Shown here: positions 22,801 to 33,172 of the stretch, in pieces
How positions within the stretch are numbered: the stretch's first letter is position 1
Layout of the letters: every line of letters begins with the position of its first letter
Source: Eucalyptus grandis
Lineage: Eukaryota > Streptophyta > Magnoliopsida > Myrtales > Myrtaceae
Assembly: GCF_016545825.1 (NCBI RefSeq)
Contig: NC_052621.1
Span: 21,850,940 to 21,914,939 of the forward strand
Length of the DNA: 64,000 nt
Reading direction: 5' to 3'
Notes under the pieces: model-generated
Seen by the model: only the letters and a program-made list of their open reading frames with translations
Database searches by the model: none
Told to the model about the DNA's origin: nothing
Position numbers and translations under genes: made by a program

Positions 22801-23441
22801 AGTTACATTCTCTTGGTATATGTCTATTAATGATTCAGCATTCAGATGCATATTTGCCACAAAAATAAAAGTACTATTTGAAGAAGAATTGACAAAGCAT
22901 TATCAAGTGAGTATCTATCTATCTCCAGCATAGTCACGCAACAGAAGAGCAGCCCTAACTATTGATTCATCTATTGATTTCAGATTTATATTAAGAGAAC
23001 ACGGTCCCCAACAATATTGTTAACAGCCAGCTTCTCACTATCGATGGCATGATTTGCAAAGATCTAGTCAGAAAATTTTAACTGATGTAAACATGCATAA
23101 AAAGTAGCAGCATAAACTACGCAAACTCTTCAGAACTATTTCCTCTCCAGCTTTAATTTCCTATTAAATTAATGACCACACTGACAAAATAGAGGCGCGA
23201 GCTCGAAAACTGATATGGTGGAACTGAAATTGCAGGCACAAGGTCACGGAAGCCGTTTCCCATACATAATCAAAAGTTCACCATCTGCATCCAATGGTGC
23301 GACGAGGCATCATAAAACACGAAAAACTTACGGTTCGTAGTGTCTGGACCAGAGAAAAGCAGAACCGGAAGCAGCCGAAGAGCATGCCGAAGGAATCAGC
23401 GCAGCCAACAACAACAACGCCACCGCCAAAGCTTCCTTCAT
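19897..23441 (-). CDS. V-ATPase accessory (Ac45/VOA1)-like type I membrane protein, 8 exons, 315 aa
   Basis: The assembled protein resembles Arabidopsis At3g13410-type proteins, with a luminal domain and a C-terminal V0 accessory (Ac45/VOA1) transmembrane segment. They act in the secretory pathway and are probably linked to V-ATPase assembly. Exons: 23441-23332, 21813-21711, 21566-21507, 21287-21225, 21122-20922, 20836-20725, 20606-20401 and 19989-19897. All have GT-AG ends and phases that join into 316 codons including the stop. Exon 1 encodes a signal peptide (KEALAVALLLLAALIPSAC). The luminal part includes ISPKDLAKSILSKGGWSDFL, PVDVALVFLGREVQSLD and SNFSMAFPYVAA. Two Cys occur near the membrane (ITCDGVCQIKSSLLEGV). 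The final exon gives the helix GLVLLIILISGLCCMAGI and a short tail TPTRFEAPKES. I see no frame damage. The V-ATPase role is inferred from the family; this subfamily is little studied in plants. Confidence 0.9.
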
Positions 23442-25725
23442 CGTCCCAACGCCTCAGAAAAACCTAGAAAACTTCAACCGACGCCACCAAAAAAAAAAAA
23501 TCCTCAGACAAACGCGAAATGGACGTGCCGATCGATTAAGTTCCGATTCTGATTACATACATCAAGTGAAAAAACACGAATCTGAAATCTATCTAGGAAC
23601 AGATGAACTCGACGGGGCAAAGTGAAATCATCGAGCATTGGACGATCAATCGCGAGCAACGTGAGCCTATAAGATGTGAGCAGCATCGCCAGATGAAGGC
23701 GATTCGACGCTGCGACAACTTCCAACTCGTGTCGAATCGAATCGAATCGAATCGGATGGAGTGCGAGTCGGAAGGCGAAACGAGATCGGATTGCAGAGAG
23801 ATTACCAGCGCGGAAGCGAGAGCGATTGGGGATGGCAATCGCCGCGGGTATTGGGGATGGGAAATCGGTCGGTCGACGAGCGCAGCGCCTTTGCACGCAA
23901 ATCCTTCCGATGGATTTTGGAGGAGCTGCTGATGCTTCGAGCCTGGGAAGATGCAATTTTCCTTTTTTTTATTTTTATTTTATTTATTGTGATTTTTGTC
24001 CCGCGATCTTTCCTGGCGAGGTCGCCGTTTTGTTCAGTTGCTCCTCATTTATTTGGACAAGGGGAAAAAAAATGGAATTATGCTAAAGTGTGGTAAAAGG
24101 CAAAAATTTCAATGTCCTTTTGTCACAAAATATTTCTTCAATTAATATGAAAACCACAAATTGATAAGCTCTCAATATATTTTACTCCAAACTTAATTTT
24201 TATCTCGTAAAGAATTTCATTAATAGATAATAGATAAATATATTAGTCATGAGTTATATATTAATTTTCTCCTTTCAATTAGTAGAAATTCCAAAAATCT
24301 GAATCAACAATACTCAAATGCTTTTACGTTTAATCATTTTTGGATTAAAATTTATCAATTTGCTACTAATTATTATTATTTTTAAAATTACTAGTATATA
24401 TGTGTTGGGAATTTCATATCAAATTTTAAAAATCAAATGGGGAATTAATAAGAATTGGACTCAGTCCAAGTCATCGATAAATGGTTTGTAATCACCATAT
24501 AAAAGATCTTTTTGTCGTTTTTCCTACCATCAAGTTTAAATGAATAAAATTGAATTACTTTATGATATGAGTTTTGCACTAAAAGAACCTCTGTCAAGCT
24601 CCTTTTTATTTACTATCTCACTTGAAATGTTCAAAGGGGGTGAGAGAAAAACAGACCGGAGCCCCGAAAAAACCAGCCCGAAATAATAATAAATAAATAT
24701 AGTTTATTGAAAAATACGAAACATGAAAACAAAAGTTATATATGAAATTATTATCCAAAAAAAACTCTAGTAAAGTCATAAAAAATTTACATAAATAATT
24801 GAAAATCAAATAGGTGAGAAAATTTTGTGCCAGTAAAGGTACAAATTACGCTGTTCAAAAAAAGGTACAAATTATGAAAAGTGACCAAAAAAACATGTTG
24901 AAAAAGTGATTTTTGAGGCCAAATATGGCCTTGGCCTTTAGCCATAGGGCATTCGACTCCAAATGAGATTTCAATATTCTACTCACGGCTTTTGTAACTC
25001 CATTCGGACCAATTGTTTTACCCCAGTTGAAATTGAGGTCCTCGGATTAATTTATTTTGTAAATTCAAAAGATGTACTAAGGTCAGAAAAAACAAAAACT
25101 AATTGGACTTTTTTTTTATTTTAAAAGATAAAAGTTCGGGCATCATTTAGTTCGGTCCAGGCCTATTGGGAATCTAGATGGGCCTAAAGATTCCAGACAG
25201 TTAATCTTAAGGCCCAGCCCCCTCGACCCATGTTCGCCCCTAACTCGCGTGTGACGACAATGCACGCCCCATGATTTCGAGAGTGGCATGAGTCTGGACC
25301 GTGACACTTTTTTGCGTATCGGCATAGTGCAGTATGCTAAAAAAATTTCAATGGCATCTAAATATATATGTTCATATATGCTTTTTTGAAAAAGAAGTTT
25401 GCCAATTGTTACTTCGCTTGAACTAGCAGCTCAGAAATAAAAAGAAATGGAAGAACAATGTTAAAAAAATTAAATCTCGTCCTAGCAAAAGTGCTCACCG
25501 AGCGATATTACGCATTATTTTGTTGCTCAAATGTGCCAACCGATTTAACTTACCACTTAAAAAGTGTCGCATAATTTAGTTAATTATGTGAGATTTAGTA
25601 TCGCTGGCATCAATGCTGAGAAGTAAAAGGAAAAGGACTCTAAACACTAACTTGGTATGTCAAAGAGGGTTGCATTGAATTCTTTGTTTTTCAAGTCTAC
25701 TGGATTTAGATCCCATCCTTTAACT
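23442..25725. other. VOA1-like promoter, then AT-rich intergenic DNA
   Basis: 23442-23960 is the likely 5' UTR/promoter of the minus-strand gene and holds a pentanucleotide run (tcgaa)4 at about 23732-23752. Overlapping frames there lack domains. From 24100 the DNA is AT-rich with A and T runs. No gene seen. Confidence 0.5.
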
Positions 25726-26272
25726 TAAGGGTGAGTGATTCCACATTCAATATAAGTTTCACCTGAAACTTAAAATCTACTTATTGGAGTAAATTCATCA
25801 TTTTTCAAAACCTGAAATCTATCATGAATATTTTGAAACCTAAAACTTACCCTCTTATAGGTTTTAAGGTCAATTCTAGATTCCAGTTTTCCTAGGTTTT
25901 ATTTGTATTATTAATTAAAAAATATAGTAATTCATCATTTTTAATAATCAATCAATTGACCAAAATTTACATTTAGACGTACAAAAACAATGAAATATTA
26001 AGAAAAAAGTCTCGGTCATAAAATAGAAAATTAAACTAGTGATTTCGGATTATACACTTATCATAAGATGTCATGAAATATTGTAGGATATCAAAAGATA
26101 GAAACTAAAAAAGAAAAACACAAAAACTTATTCCAAGTTCCAAGGTTCAACCTCTAGATCGAAGTTTTAATCTCCACCTACTTAGAATCCAGAACTTATC
26201 CATCAAAATGGATTTTTCAATATTTAGAATTTGGAACCCAATTTGTATATCCTGGAATCATGCTCACCCCTA
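25726..26272. mobile_element. hAT-like MITE
   Basis: The ends are inverted: taagggtgagtgattcca at the left and tggaatcatgctcacccc-ta at the right. Eight-base flanks ctttaact (25718-25725) and cttctacc (26273-26280) match at 5 of 8 positions, which could be a worn hAT-type target duplication. The AT-rich 547-bp interior is non-coding. Confidence 0.55.
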
Positions 26273-27243
26273 CTTCTACCATTGAGCTAAAAGGCTATCA
26301 TAGTGATATATGCAGACCTTTCTTGAATGAACGTTTCCTCCTAATTTGGTATAAGCTTGGGATTGCATCGAAGGCAAGCGAGGCTCTCTTCACACTCGCC
26401 CACGACACTGATTCGGTTGCAGCTGCTAATGATCTCTCCCTTGATGGGCACAGCTTGACCATCATGGAGACTGCAATTCCTCCGATTGTTAGGATGATGT
26501 GAATGCGTCGATGCGGACATGTCCGAGGAGACATGCAATGCAACCACCGTTTGATGCAGGTCCACCCTAAAAGGCAAAGAACTTTAAATTCTGAGTAAAT
26601 GTTTCATAGCACTCCACCAAATTCAGCCCGCACAGTCTTTAATGTAACGACGTGATTTGATAAAGGCTGGGAGTAGTCGTCGAATCTAGAAGGCCCGGAC
26701 AAGAAACGACTCTTGGCAAACTTCTAGGACAGAAAAATGAGCACATATAAACCAAATTATGTACTGAACATGTGGAGCATCATTATGAAATATATATGTA
26801 AAAATTGAAATTAACTCAAGAAGATGTCTTTTTACGTAAATGGCAATGTTTAGCTTCGTGCTCAAATGGAAGCACTTCCAAGATGAGTGATCTCCTAGGT
26901 AAGTGCTCACCTGTATGTCAAAAGACAAAACCGCGAGACTCGATATAAGACGGATCAAAATGGATAATATTTCAGTGAATTAAATTCAAAGGTCACATTT
27001 AAAGCCACCTCAACCCATGTTGATCTAATGAGATGAGAGCCCCTCTTCTTCCCTAAATGTAAAGCGAAACAACTTGTGACTGTGTCATGTGAATGACAGC
27101 AACCTCCAACACCGCTCTAATTCACACAATTCCTGAGCTTTCTGAACATCATCATCAAAGCTAGACAAGCTCCAATTTCTTTTTGTCTACTTCAACCTCA
27201 AAACGTTCCTCCCCATCTCCAGGACTCAAGCCCCCTCTCTCAA
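26273..27243. other. Upstream region of the DUF3741-like gene
   Basis: A short frame at 26260-26502 (plus) has no recognisable domain and starts inside the MITE end. The remainder is AT-rich promoter DNA. Confidence 0.45.
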
Positions 27244-27261
27244 ATGCCGCTCGGTCAATGA
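27244..27261 (+). promoter_or_regulatory. Five-codon uORF whose stop overlaps the main start
   Basis: ATG at 27244 opens a five-codon frame ending in TGA at 27259-27261. That stop overlaps the main ATG at 27258-27260 as ATGA. Such an overlap allows reinitiation or scanning control, provided the leader includes 27244. Confidence 0.4.
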
Positions 27262-28070
27262 AGGACCTCTCCTTCTTCCTCCTCAAGAACTACCTCGGTG
27301 CCAAGATGAAGAAAGGCGTGGGGACCTTCTGCCACGGCGACACCTCCACCTCGATCCTCAGCCAAGGCAGGAACGACCGCACCGCCCCCAAGGAGCCCTT
27401 GATCATCGGTTCCCCGAGCCTGGTCGGCGGGGACGGGCACACGCTGGAGGAGATGATACTGCAGCTGGAGCTGGAGGAAGAGATCGCCCGGAGGGCGAAG
27501 CTGGACGCGCCCCAGAGGAGGATGTCCTGCGTGAACAACTCTGACATCTTGCGGTGCGCCAGGAACGCGCTGAACCAGTACCCGCGATTCTCCCTCGATG
27601 GGAAGGACGCCATGTACCGGTCCTCGTTCCGGAACTCGGAGTGCCCCGAGGGGAGATTGCCGGCCAGGAGGTCGGTCTGCTGCGACTGGGACCTCGGGGG
27701 CGGGCCACGCGACAGGTCCCGGAACGACGCCAGGTACGAGAGGCCGAGCCTCTTGCCGCCGATCCTGGCAGGGGAGAGGGTGATCTGGTGCAAGCCAGGG
27801 GTGGTGGCCAAGCTGATGGGCCTAGAGGCCATGCCGGTGCCGGTGAGGAGGAAAGCGAGTAAAGAGAAGTTGAGCTTCATGAGGAGGAGAGAAGAGAGAC
27901 AGATTAGTACGGACCTGAAGCATGATGGTGATGAAATTTGCCGGAGGATAAGGGGTGGCTCATGCTCTAAGACGTCCGGGTACTGTGTGATGAAGCCGAT
28001 CGCGGTGGAGCCGCTGGATGTGAGCCGGGGCGCTTCCGCCGCGGACTGGCCGACGAGACGTTATAGCTAA
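27258..28070 (+). CDS. DUF3741-like protein (LONGIFOLIA/TRM-related motif), 270 aa
   Basis: The frame is intronless and begins MKDLSFFLLKN, which I take as the true start; the open frame upstream has no ATG. Visible parts: a basic N-terminus (GAKMKKGVGTFCHGDTSTS), an acidic helix TLEEMILQLELEEEIARRAK, a middle rich in Arg/Ser, and the hallmark VVAKLMGLEAMPVP near residue 196. That motif is found in DUF3741 proteins and in the TRM/LONGIFOLIA group, where it takes part in microtubule and TON1 interactions. This short protein lacks the long C-terminal part of LONGIFOLIA, and a microtubule role is only inferred. Codon third positions are GC-rich compared with the flanks. No frame damage. Confidence 0.8.
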   Translation: MKDLSFFLLKNYLGAKMKKGVGTFCHGDTSTSILSQGRNDRTAPKEPLIIGSPSLVGGDGHTLEEMILQLELEEEIARRAKLDAPQRRMSCVNNSDILRCARNALNQYPRFSLDGKDAMYRSSFRNSECPEGRLPARRSVCCDWDLGGGPRDRSRNDARYERPSLLPPILAGERVIWCKPGVVAKLMGLEAMPVPVRRKASKEKLSFMRRREERQISTDLKHDGDEICRRIRGGSCSKTSGYCVMKPIAVEPLDVSRGASAADWPTRRYS

Positions 28071-28419
28071 GAACGTTTGTATGTCGGATGGACTGGTAGC
28101 GAATCGCGACGCAGAAACTATGTAAGGGGTCGTTTTTATAAGGTCCTATATGGAATGTTACAGTTTTCTGAAATGGGGATCGATTTGATCTAATAGAATG
28201 AATTTGCGTGGATGCCCGATGGAACTGTTCGATCATGGCTTGACCTTTGGTGCAAGTTTTGCACGAGGAGTTTCCATGTAATCTGATTTTTGTGCAATGT
28301 ATTATGGGACATAGGATTTGAAAGAAAGCAAAGAAATTAGATAGTTTGCCCGCCCTCGATTTTTCTGTTAGCAATTCACGTACCACATCCATGTTACATA
28401 TTATTTCTTGCTGGTGAAT

Positions 28420-28916
28420 ATATTGGGAAGAAATGCACCAAAAATATTTTAAACATATTGCATCGTTACAAATTTAATCATAAAATTTTTGATTGATTAA
28501 TTTAGTCTTAAACTTTTGCATTTGTGTCAATTGAGTTCATTCAGCCAATTTTGATAAACAGTCGTCGACATTGACGCTGGTTGTCCTACATGGTGTAACT
28601 GTCCCTAATGAGCACAAATTTTATAATTTTTTAATATTTTTTCTTTTCTAATTTTTCCATTGCAGCCGTCAAGAGTCTCTAGCCACAAAAAATAATAAAA
28701 AATTCAAAAAAATTAAAAATTTGTCCGTATTAGTAATGGTCATGCTATATAGAATGATTGGTGTTTATACTAGTGATTGTTGGCCAAAATTGGCCTACCG
28801 GACTTAATTTTATACAAATACAAAAGATTTATGACTAAATTGGTCAAATTAAAAAGTTAAATTAATATTAATATTAATACAATACATTTATTTATTTTTG
28901 TACTTTTCCCAAATAT
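28420..28916. mobile_element. Foldback element, ~497 bp
   Basis: The left end atattgggaagaaatgcacca is approximately inverted at the right end (tgtacttttcccaaatat). Further in, aattta-gtc-taaac-ttttgcatttgt and its inverted counterpart (near 28805-28850) keep pairing across hundreds of bases. It is non-coding and AT-rich. A related fragment lies at about 36610-36770. Confidence 0.65.
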
Positions 28917-28974
28917 ATCACTATTCTATACTGTAGGCTTTAAACCCATAGGCCTACCAAAACCAGGCTATCCA

Positions 28975-29245
28975 ACCGGTTCGATCAAGTACTGGCCTGA
29001 CTCTCGATCCAGTCCATGATCTTACGCCGTTTGTAGATGAGACCAGTCACAACTTGGCCAAACCAGTCCGCTCGATTTCAATCGCAGACGATGCAGACCG
29101 GTCTGTCATCCTATGCCGTTTCTTGTGTCCCAGTGGCTAGCAGCATCGTTGCCTAAGCACGAGAGCCCGCAATCCTTTCACCATTGCTAGCGGGCATACG
29201 CATTCGTAGACGAGTTTCGTCCAAGTTAATGGCGTCGTGGAAAGT
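28975..29245 (+). repeat. Dispersed repeat block C, copy 1
   Basis: tcgatcaagtactggcctga through gtttcgtccaagttaatggc aligns with 53580-53855 at moderate identity over about 270 bp (shared words: catgatct/cctatgccgt, cttggccaaacc, cactcgatttcaa, agcacgaca/gagc). It is non-coding. Confidence 0.75.
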
Positions 29246-30323
29246 GCCTACCATGCTCAGAAAACTAGAACAAAGAAGTTCCAGAACATGCTAGGAATAT
29301 TTTTGCACAAGAAAGGGACAGTCCCCCAGACTTAATAACTATTTTGTCACTTCTGTTTCGGCTTTGGTATTGCGGTTAGGTGATATCTTGAGGCAATTTT
29401 CATTACACCACTCTGTTCAGTCAGGATCAAAAAATTCAAAGAGAATTATTTTCTTAATGCGTGAATTATCAGATTTTTTTACCTATCCCTTAACAACTGA
29501 TCCTGAAGAGTCGGTCAAAACATTACAGTCTCCCTTAATAAGTTATGGCTGCCATCTCTGAGAAGAAGTTCCTTAGTTATTTTTGTACACCATGTCTGTT
29601 ATTGTACTTCCCATCTTCCGGAGACTCTTCCCAGTCCATCTTTTCAGCAATGTCTCCAGCATTTCTTGTTCTAACCTGCATAATCTTCGGACCTCTCCCA
29701 TCTTCCGGAGACTCTTCCCAGTCCATCTTTTCAGCAATGTCTCCGGCATTTCTTGTTCTAACCTGCATAATCTTCGGACCTCCGATGTCGAGAGCACTGC
29801 TTTAGCTTCCGCTGTCGACCATTCAAGAAATAATTCGAGGTGATACTCTTCAGTCAACAAAGAGAACATCCATGGTGAAAATAATGGAGAGACCTTGCTC
29901 GAGAGGAAGATCTTCAGATGGGTGTGGGTACGACTTTAAACTAGAGCACATGGAGAGGACAAAACTGGTCGAATGTGCATATCCTGCTTATTTTTACAGT
30001 CACCAAAAACTCTGTAGTTTTACAGATGAAAAGCTCCCGAGCAACACATCTTCATTTACCAGACATCTGGAGAAGATCGCCAAAAACTCAAGCCTTCGTG
30101 CTGACTACCATGAGCTCCATATGCAATAATTTACTGCTCGAGACACAGAGACTGGTAGCTCAGAAGGTGTGCTGAACAATGACCGTATGAGGCATGAGAC
30201 ATGAAATCATTGCCAGATCCTCACAAGGTCAGCCTTAGGTTCCGACCTCCACTTTTCTCTGATATGAAGACAAGGCTCAGTTTGTAAAGAGCGACGCTTT
30301 CAAATTCAAGCAATTCCTCTCCA
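29246..30323. other. Intergenic DNA with an 87-bp tandem duplication
   Basis: No gene is recognised. Frames on both strands stay open through 29545-29870 because the 87-bp duplication keeps frame. The plus frame at 29872-30129 has no domain that I can name. The stretch from about 30150 is the 3' flank of the SET pseudogene. Confidence 0.45.
29611..29784. repeat. 87-bp tandem duplication, in frame (29 codons)
   Basis: ccatcttccggagactcttc at 29611 repeats at 29698 with near identity to 29784. As 87 is divisible by three, open frames continue across both copies. On the minus strand one frame reads MQVRTRNAGDIAEKMDWEES in each copy. Whether any of these frames is a gene is unknown. Confidence 0.85.
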
Positions 30324-33075
30324 CTAAAAAGGGCTACTGTTGTCCTTGGCTATCGATTTACAACGGTCGTCCTCAACCAACTTGCGACTGGCATAACATG
30401 AGCTCAAGATCAAGGAAATCATCCTCTGAAGATTTCTGTACTCCACCGCAAGCTTCACATCCCAATCCATTTTCTCCCTGCAAAGTCAAATCATCAATCA
30501 CACACAAAATGAAATCTATTCCTGATGTAGTACAGACAGTGGTCACATATTAAAGATGCTTGGATGTCAAATTATTCTAACTAAAATCAGTTCAAAGACT
30601 CTATATTGTAGATTATCATATGCCAATTAACTTTTTCTATCAGCAAGGACGTCCTGAAAAGGATTTCAAGAAAATGTAACTTTTGCAAGATTTTCTTCCA
30701 AATTGTACAAGGGCCATTATTAGCATATGGGTAAATGCGTGAGTATGCACAGGCTAAGAGCCAGAAATTTCACATGTTTTCTGGAAAAGTAGGTGAATAG
30801 TTTCCTGAAGAGTTTCCAGAGAAGGCTATTTACCCGGACACACTATCCACCTCACCAAGGTTTTCCATCATCCCACTGAAAGTCAAGGAGAGGTCCTCAA
30901 GAACCTCAATTTCTATCTTTAGCTTCTCCTGCAGCTGCTTACATGAAGAGAAAAAAATGAACATTGCAATTACATGACAGACTCAAGTCACAGTAGAAAA
31001 TTAATCACCAAATCAATAGCCAACTCAAATGGGCAAGAGACTATTTATTTTCCTTTTCCAATCGTCATCGTTCTCTTGTAGTCTTACCCACATACAATAT
31101 TACAAATGATATTGATTTTCAGACAAGCTCAAAAAATGGGTATTGGCATGGAAGCAATCATAAACTAAAAGGTACTCACTAGAGAGATATCTTAAGACTC
31201 AAGCCTACATGTAGAAAATACATTCCAACAATCATAAGATGCATTTATCTTATGCTTAGACGGATAAGATGCAATCAGTAATATTCATGAATTCACTCTA
31301 TTTTCCATTTGGATTTAGTTAATGGTTGAGCAATGCTTTTTTGTATGATCGTCTTGTTGAGGACTGGACACGTTCTTATGGACATTTGAGGTAAAAGGTT
31401 CAATGGATCACAAAAGGCCACGCGCTAAATCTTATTAAATTAAACTCACAGGAAGAAGAGAAGCAATCATACAGGAGAATCAGCATCCAGGAAATCCTCC
31501 CGAGCTCTTCTAAAATGGGTCAGCAATGGAACTGGCAAGCCATAATGGAAGTTGCTATGGTTGTCTGAAAACCAAGTACCCCTCACCATATGAGTTGTGC
31601 CACTGGATGCGTCCAATTCATCAGAACAAACATCCTGAGAACCATCTATATCTGCACAAAGAGGATTGAAATCACATCCTACCAATGCATATAAGCCATA
31701 AATAGGAGCAAATGTGAACACTTCCATTTACATCCTGTTTCGTTTGGAATAGAACTATTCTGCATATTGTCCAAGAAATACAACATTTCATCCCAAATGA
31801 ATATGATGAAATTGGAATTGCCCAGTTGGACGACGTCATATGGGTTATCCATTTGAGGCATGAATCCATAAAAGGTAATTAGATGCAAACTGGAGAAGTT
31901 CCCGCAAATAAGATAGAACTGTTCTCCTGCGTGACATGGTCTTGACATGCGGAACTTTAATGTGTTTGTTGCAGAATCAACTTTGCCATACTGCATGATA
32001 GCAGCTGTCAAAATAGAGCAAATGAGTGATGAGGAGGAACCCAAACAGAGTGAAACAGAAGTCCATTAAACCGAATCTGCAAATATGAACAACAAATGAC
32101 TGGTTTCTGTAATTTTCACCCCACTGTAATAGAAAGTTTTCCTTGTCACAATTCTGGGAGTTGATGACTCTGGTTTCTGTAATGTTCTTTTCCCCAAAGT
32201 CACAGATCAGCTGAATAATTGCTTCCCGCAAATCTTGCAGGACGTCCTTGTGAGAGCAAGTATCATCCAGAAACGAGCTATTGACATGAGAAAGCATAGA
32301 ATTTAGAGCTTCCAGTTCATTTTTCTGGGTGTAGTATCCCATGGGTGAACAGCTATCATCCTCGCAAAAATAGAGTTCAGCCTGCGTGTTAGAGAGTCAA
32401 TCAACTCATATTAGTAACACTCACTCACATTAGTACCTACTCAGATATTTTTGTGATCCCTTATCTATAGTATAGGTAATATTTAGCCAAAGGGCCACAC
32501 AGAAGAAGACATGCATACCTCATCCAAGTGCATAATTCTCGACATTTGCAGCATTGCTTCAGCTGTAGTGTGTGCCCATTTGGGATGCAAAGCATTCTTG
32601 AGCTGTATATGCACTTCCACATCATGTCCCTTGCTTTGCAGTAATTTCTATCAGAAAAGGAATGGATGAAACATACTCAGTCCACATAGATGGCAAACCT
32701 ATAGGAGGTGCAAAACTAAGATAATACTTTCTATGACATTTTGGAATATAAATTCAAAGATAGTAATGTCATTTCCATTTTCCTGCTTCGAAAGCAATTG
32801 CAACAGAGATACAGGTGTGGAACACCAGTTCATCATCTACTTGCAATACAAATCACGTGAAGATCATAAAAGATATATGTCAATTGAATAACCAAACTAT
32901 TTCAAGGCAACATATAGGTAATTCCAAAGTCATGTTGGCTCACCTTAAGTGATGGTGCAATAGCAGCAGATATCAACATCAAGTCAACCCTCAATAAAGG
33001 GGTACTGGCATAGGGCAGTAGACCAATGTGAAACCTCAAGGATCCAGAAACTGCCTTGCATTTCATTGAGGCCAT
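30324..33075 (-). pseudogene. SET-domain protein gene (At2g18850-like) lacking the SET core
   Basis: Exons read on the minus strand: 33075-32944, 32836-32728, 32647-32519, 32381-~32097, 32004-31822, 31651-31473, 30928 (or 30937)-30834 and 30477-30324. The later part resembles the C-terminal half of a SET protein with a Rubisco LSMT-type substrate-binding domain: MQYGKVDSATNTLKF, SRPCHAGEQFYLICGNFSS, LITFYGFMPQMDNPYDV, TTHMVRGTWFSDN, FHYGLPVPLL and WDVKLAVEYRNLQRM. The fourth exon ends FLLQWGENYRNQS, the usual lead into the SET domain. Only 92 bp separate it from the next exon, so the GRG and NHS parts of SET are missing. The usual S-Y-G tyrosine motif reads ICG. Exon 2 to exon 3 phases do not fit, and the 31822 donor is GC. 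Active SET methyltransferases of this type act on lysine. This copy is very probably inactive. Confidence 0.7.
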
Positions 33076-33172
33076 CCTAGTGATCACAAAGCTAGGAAGC
33101 CCATCCCATATTGCGTTGCTAAGAAGCCTTTAAATATAGTGGTGGTAGAATGAACATAGAACCCATGTATCA

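Noticed and set aside
23504..24096. Overlapping frames near the VOA1-like promoter
   Set aside because: No domain and frames on both strands; explained by composition and a tcgaa repeat.
30834..33075. Treating the SET locus as a functional gene
   Set aside because: The SET core is absent, the Tyr motif is altered, one exon junction is out of phase and one donor is GC.
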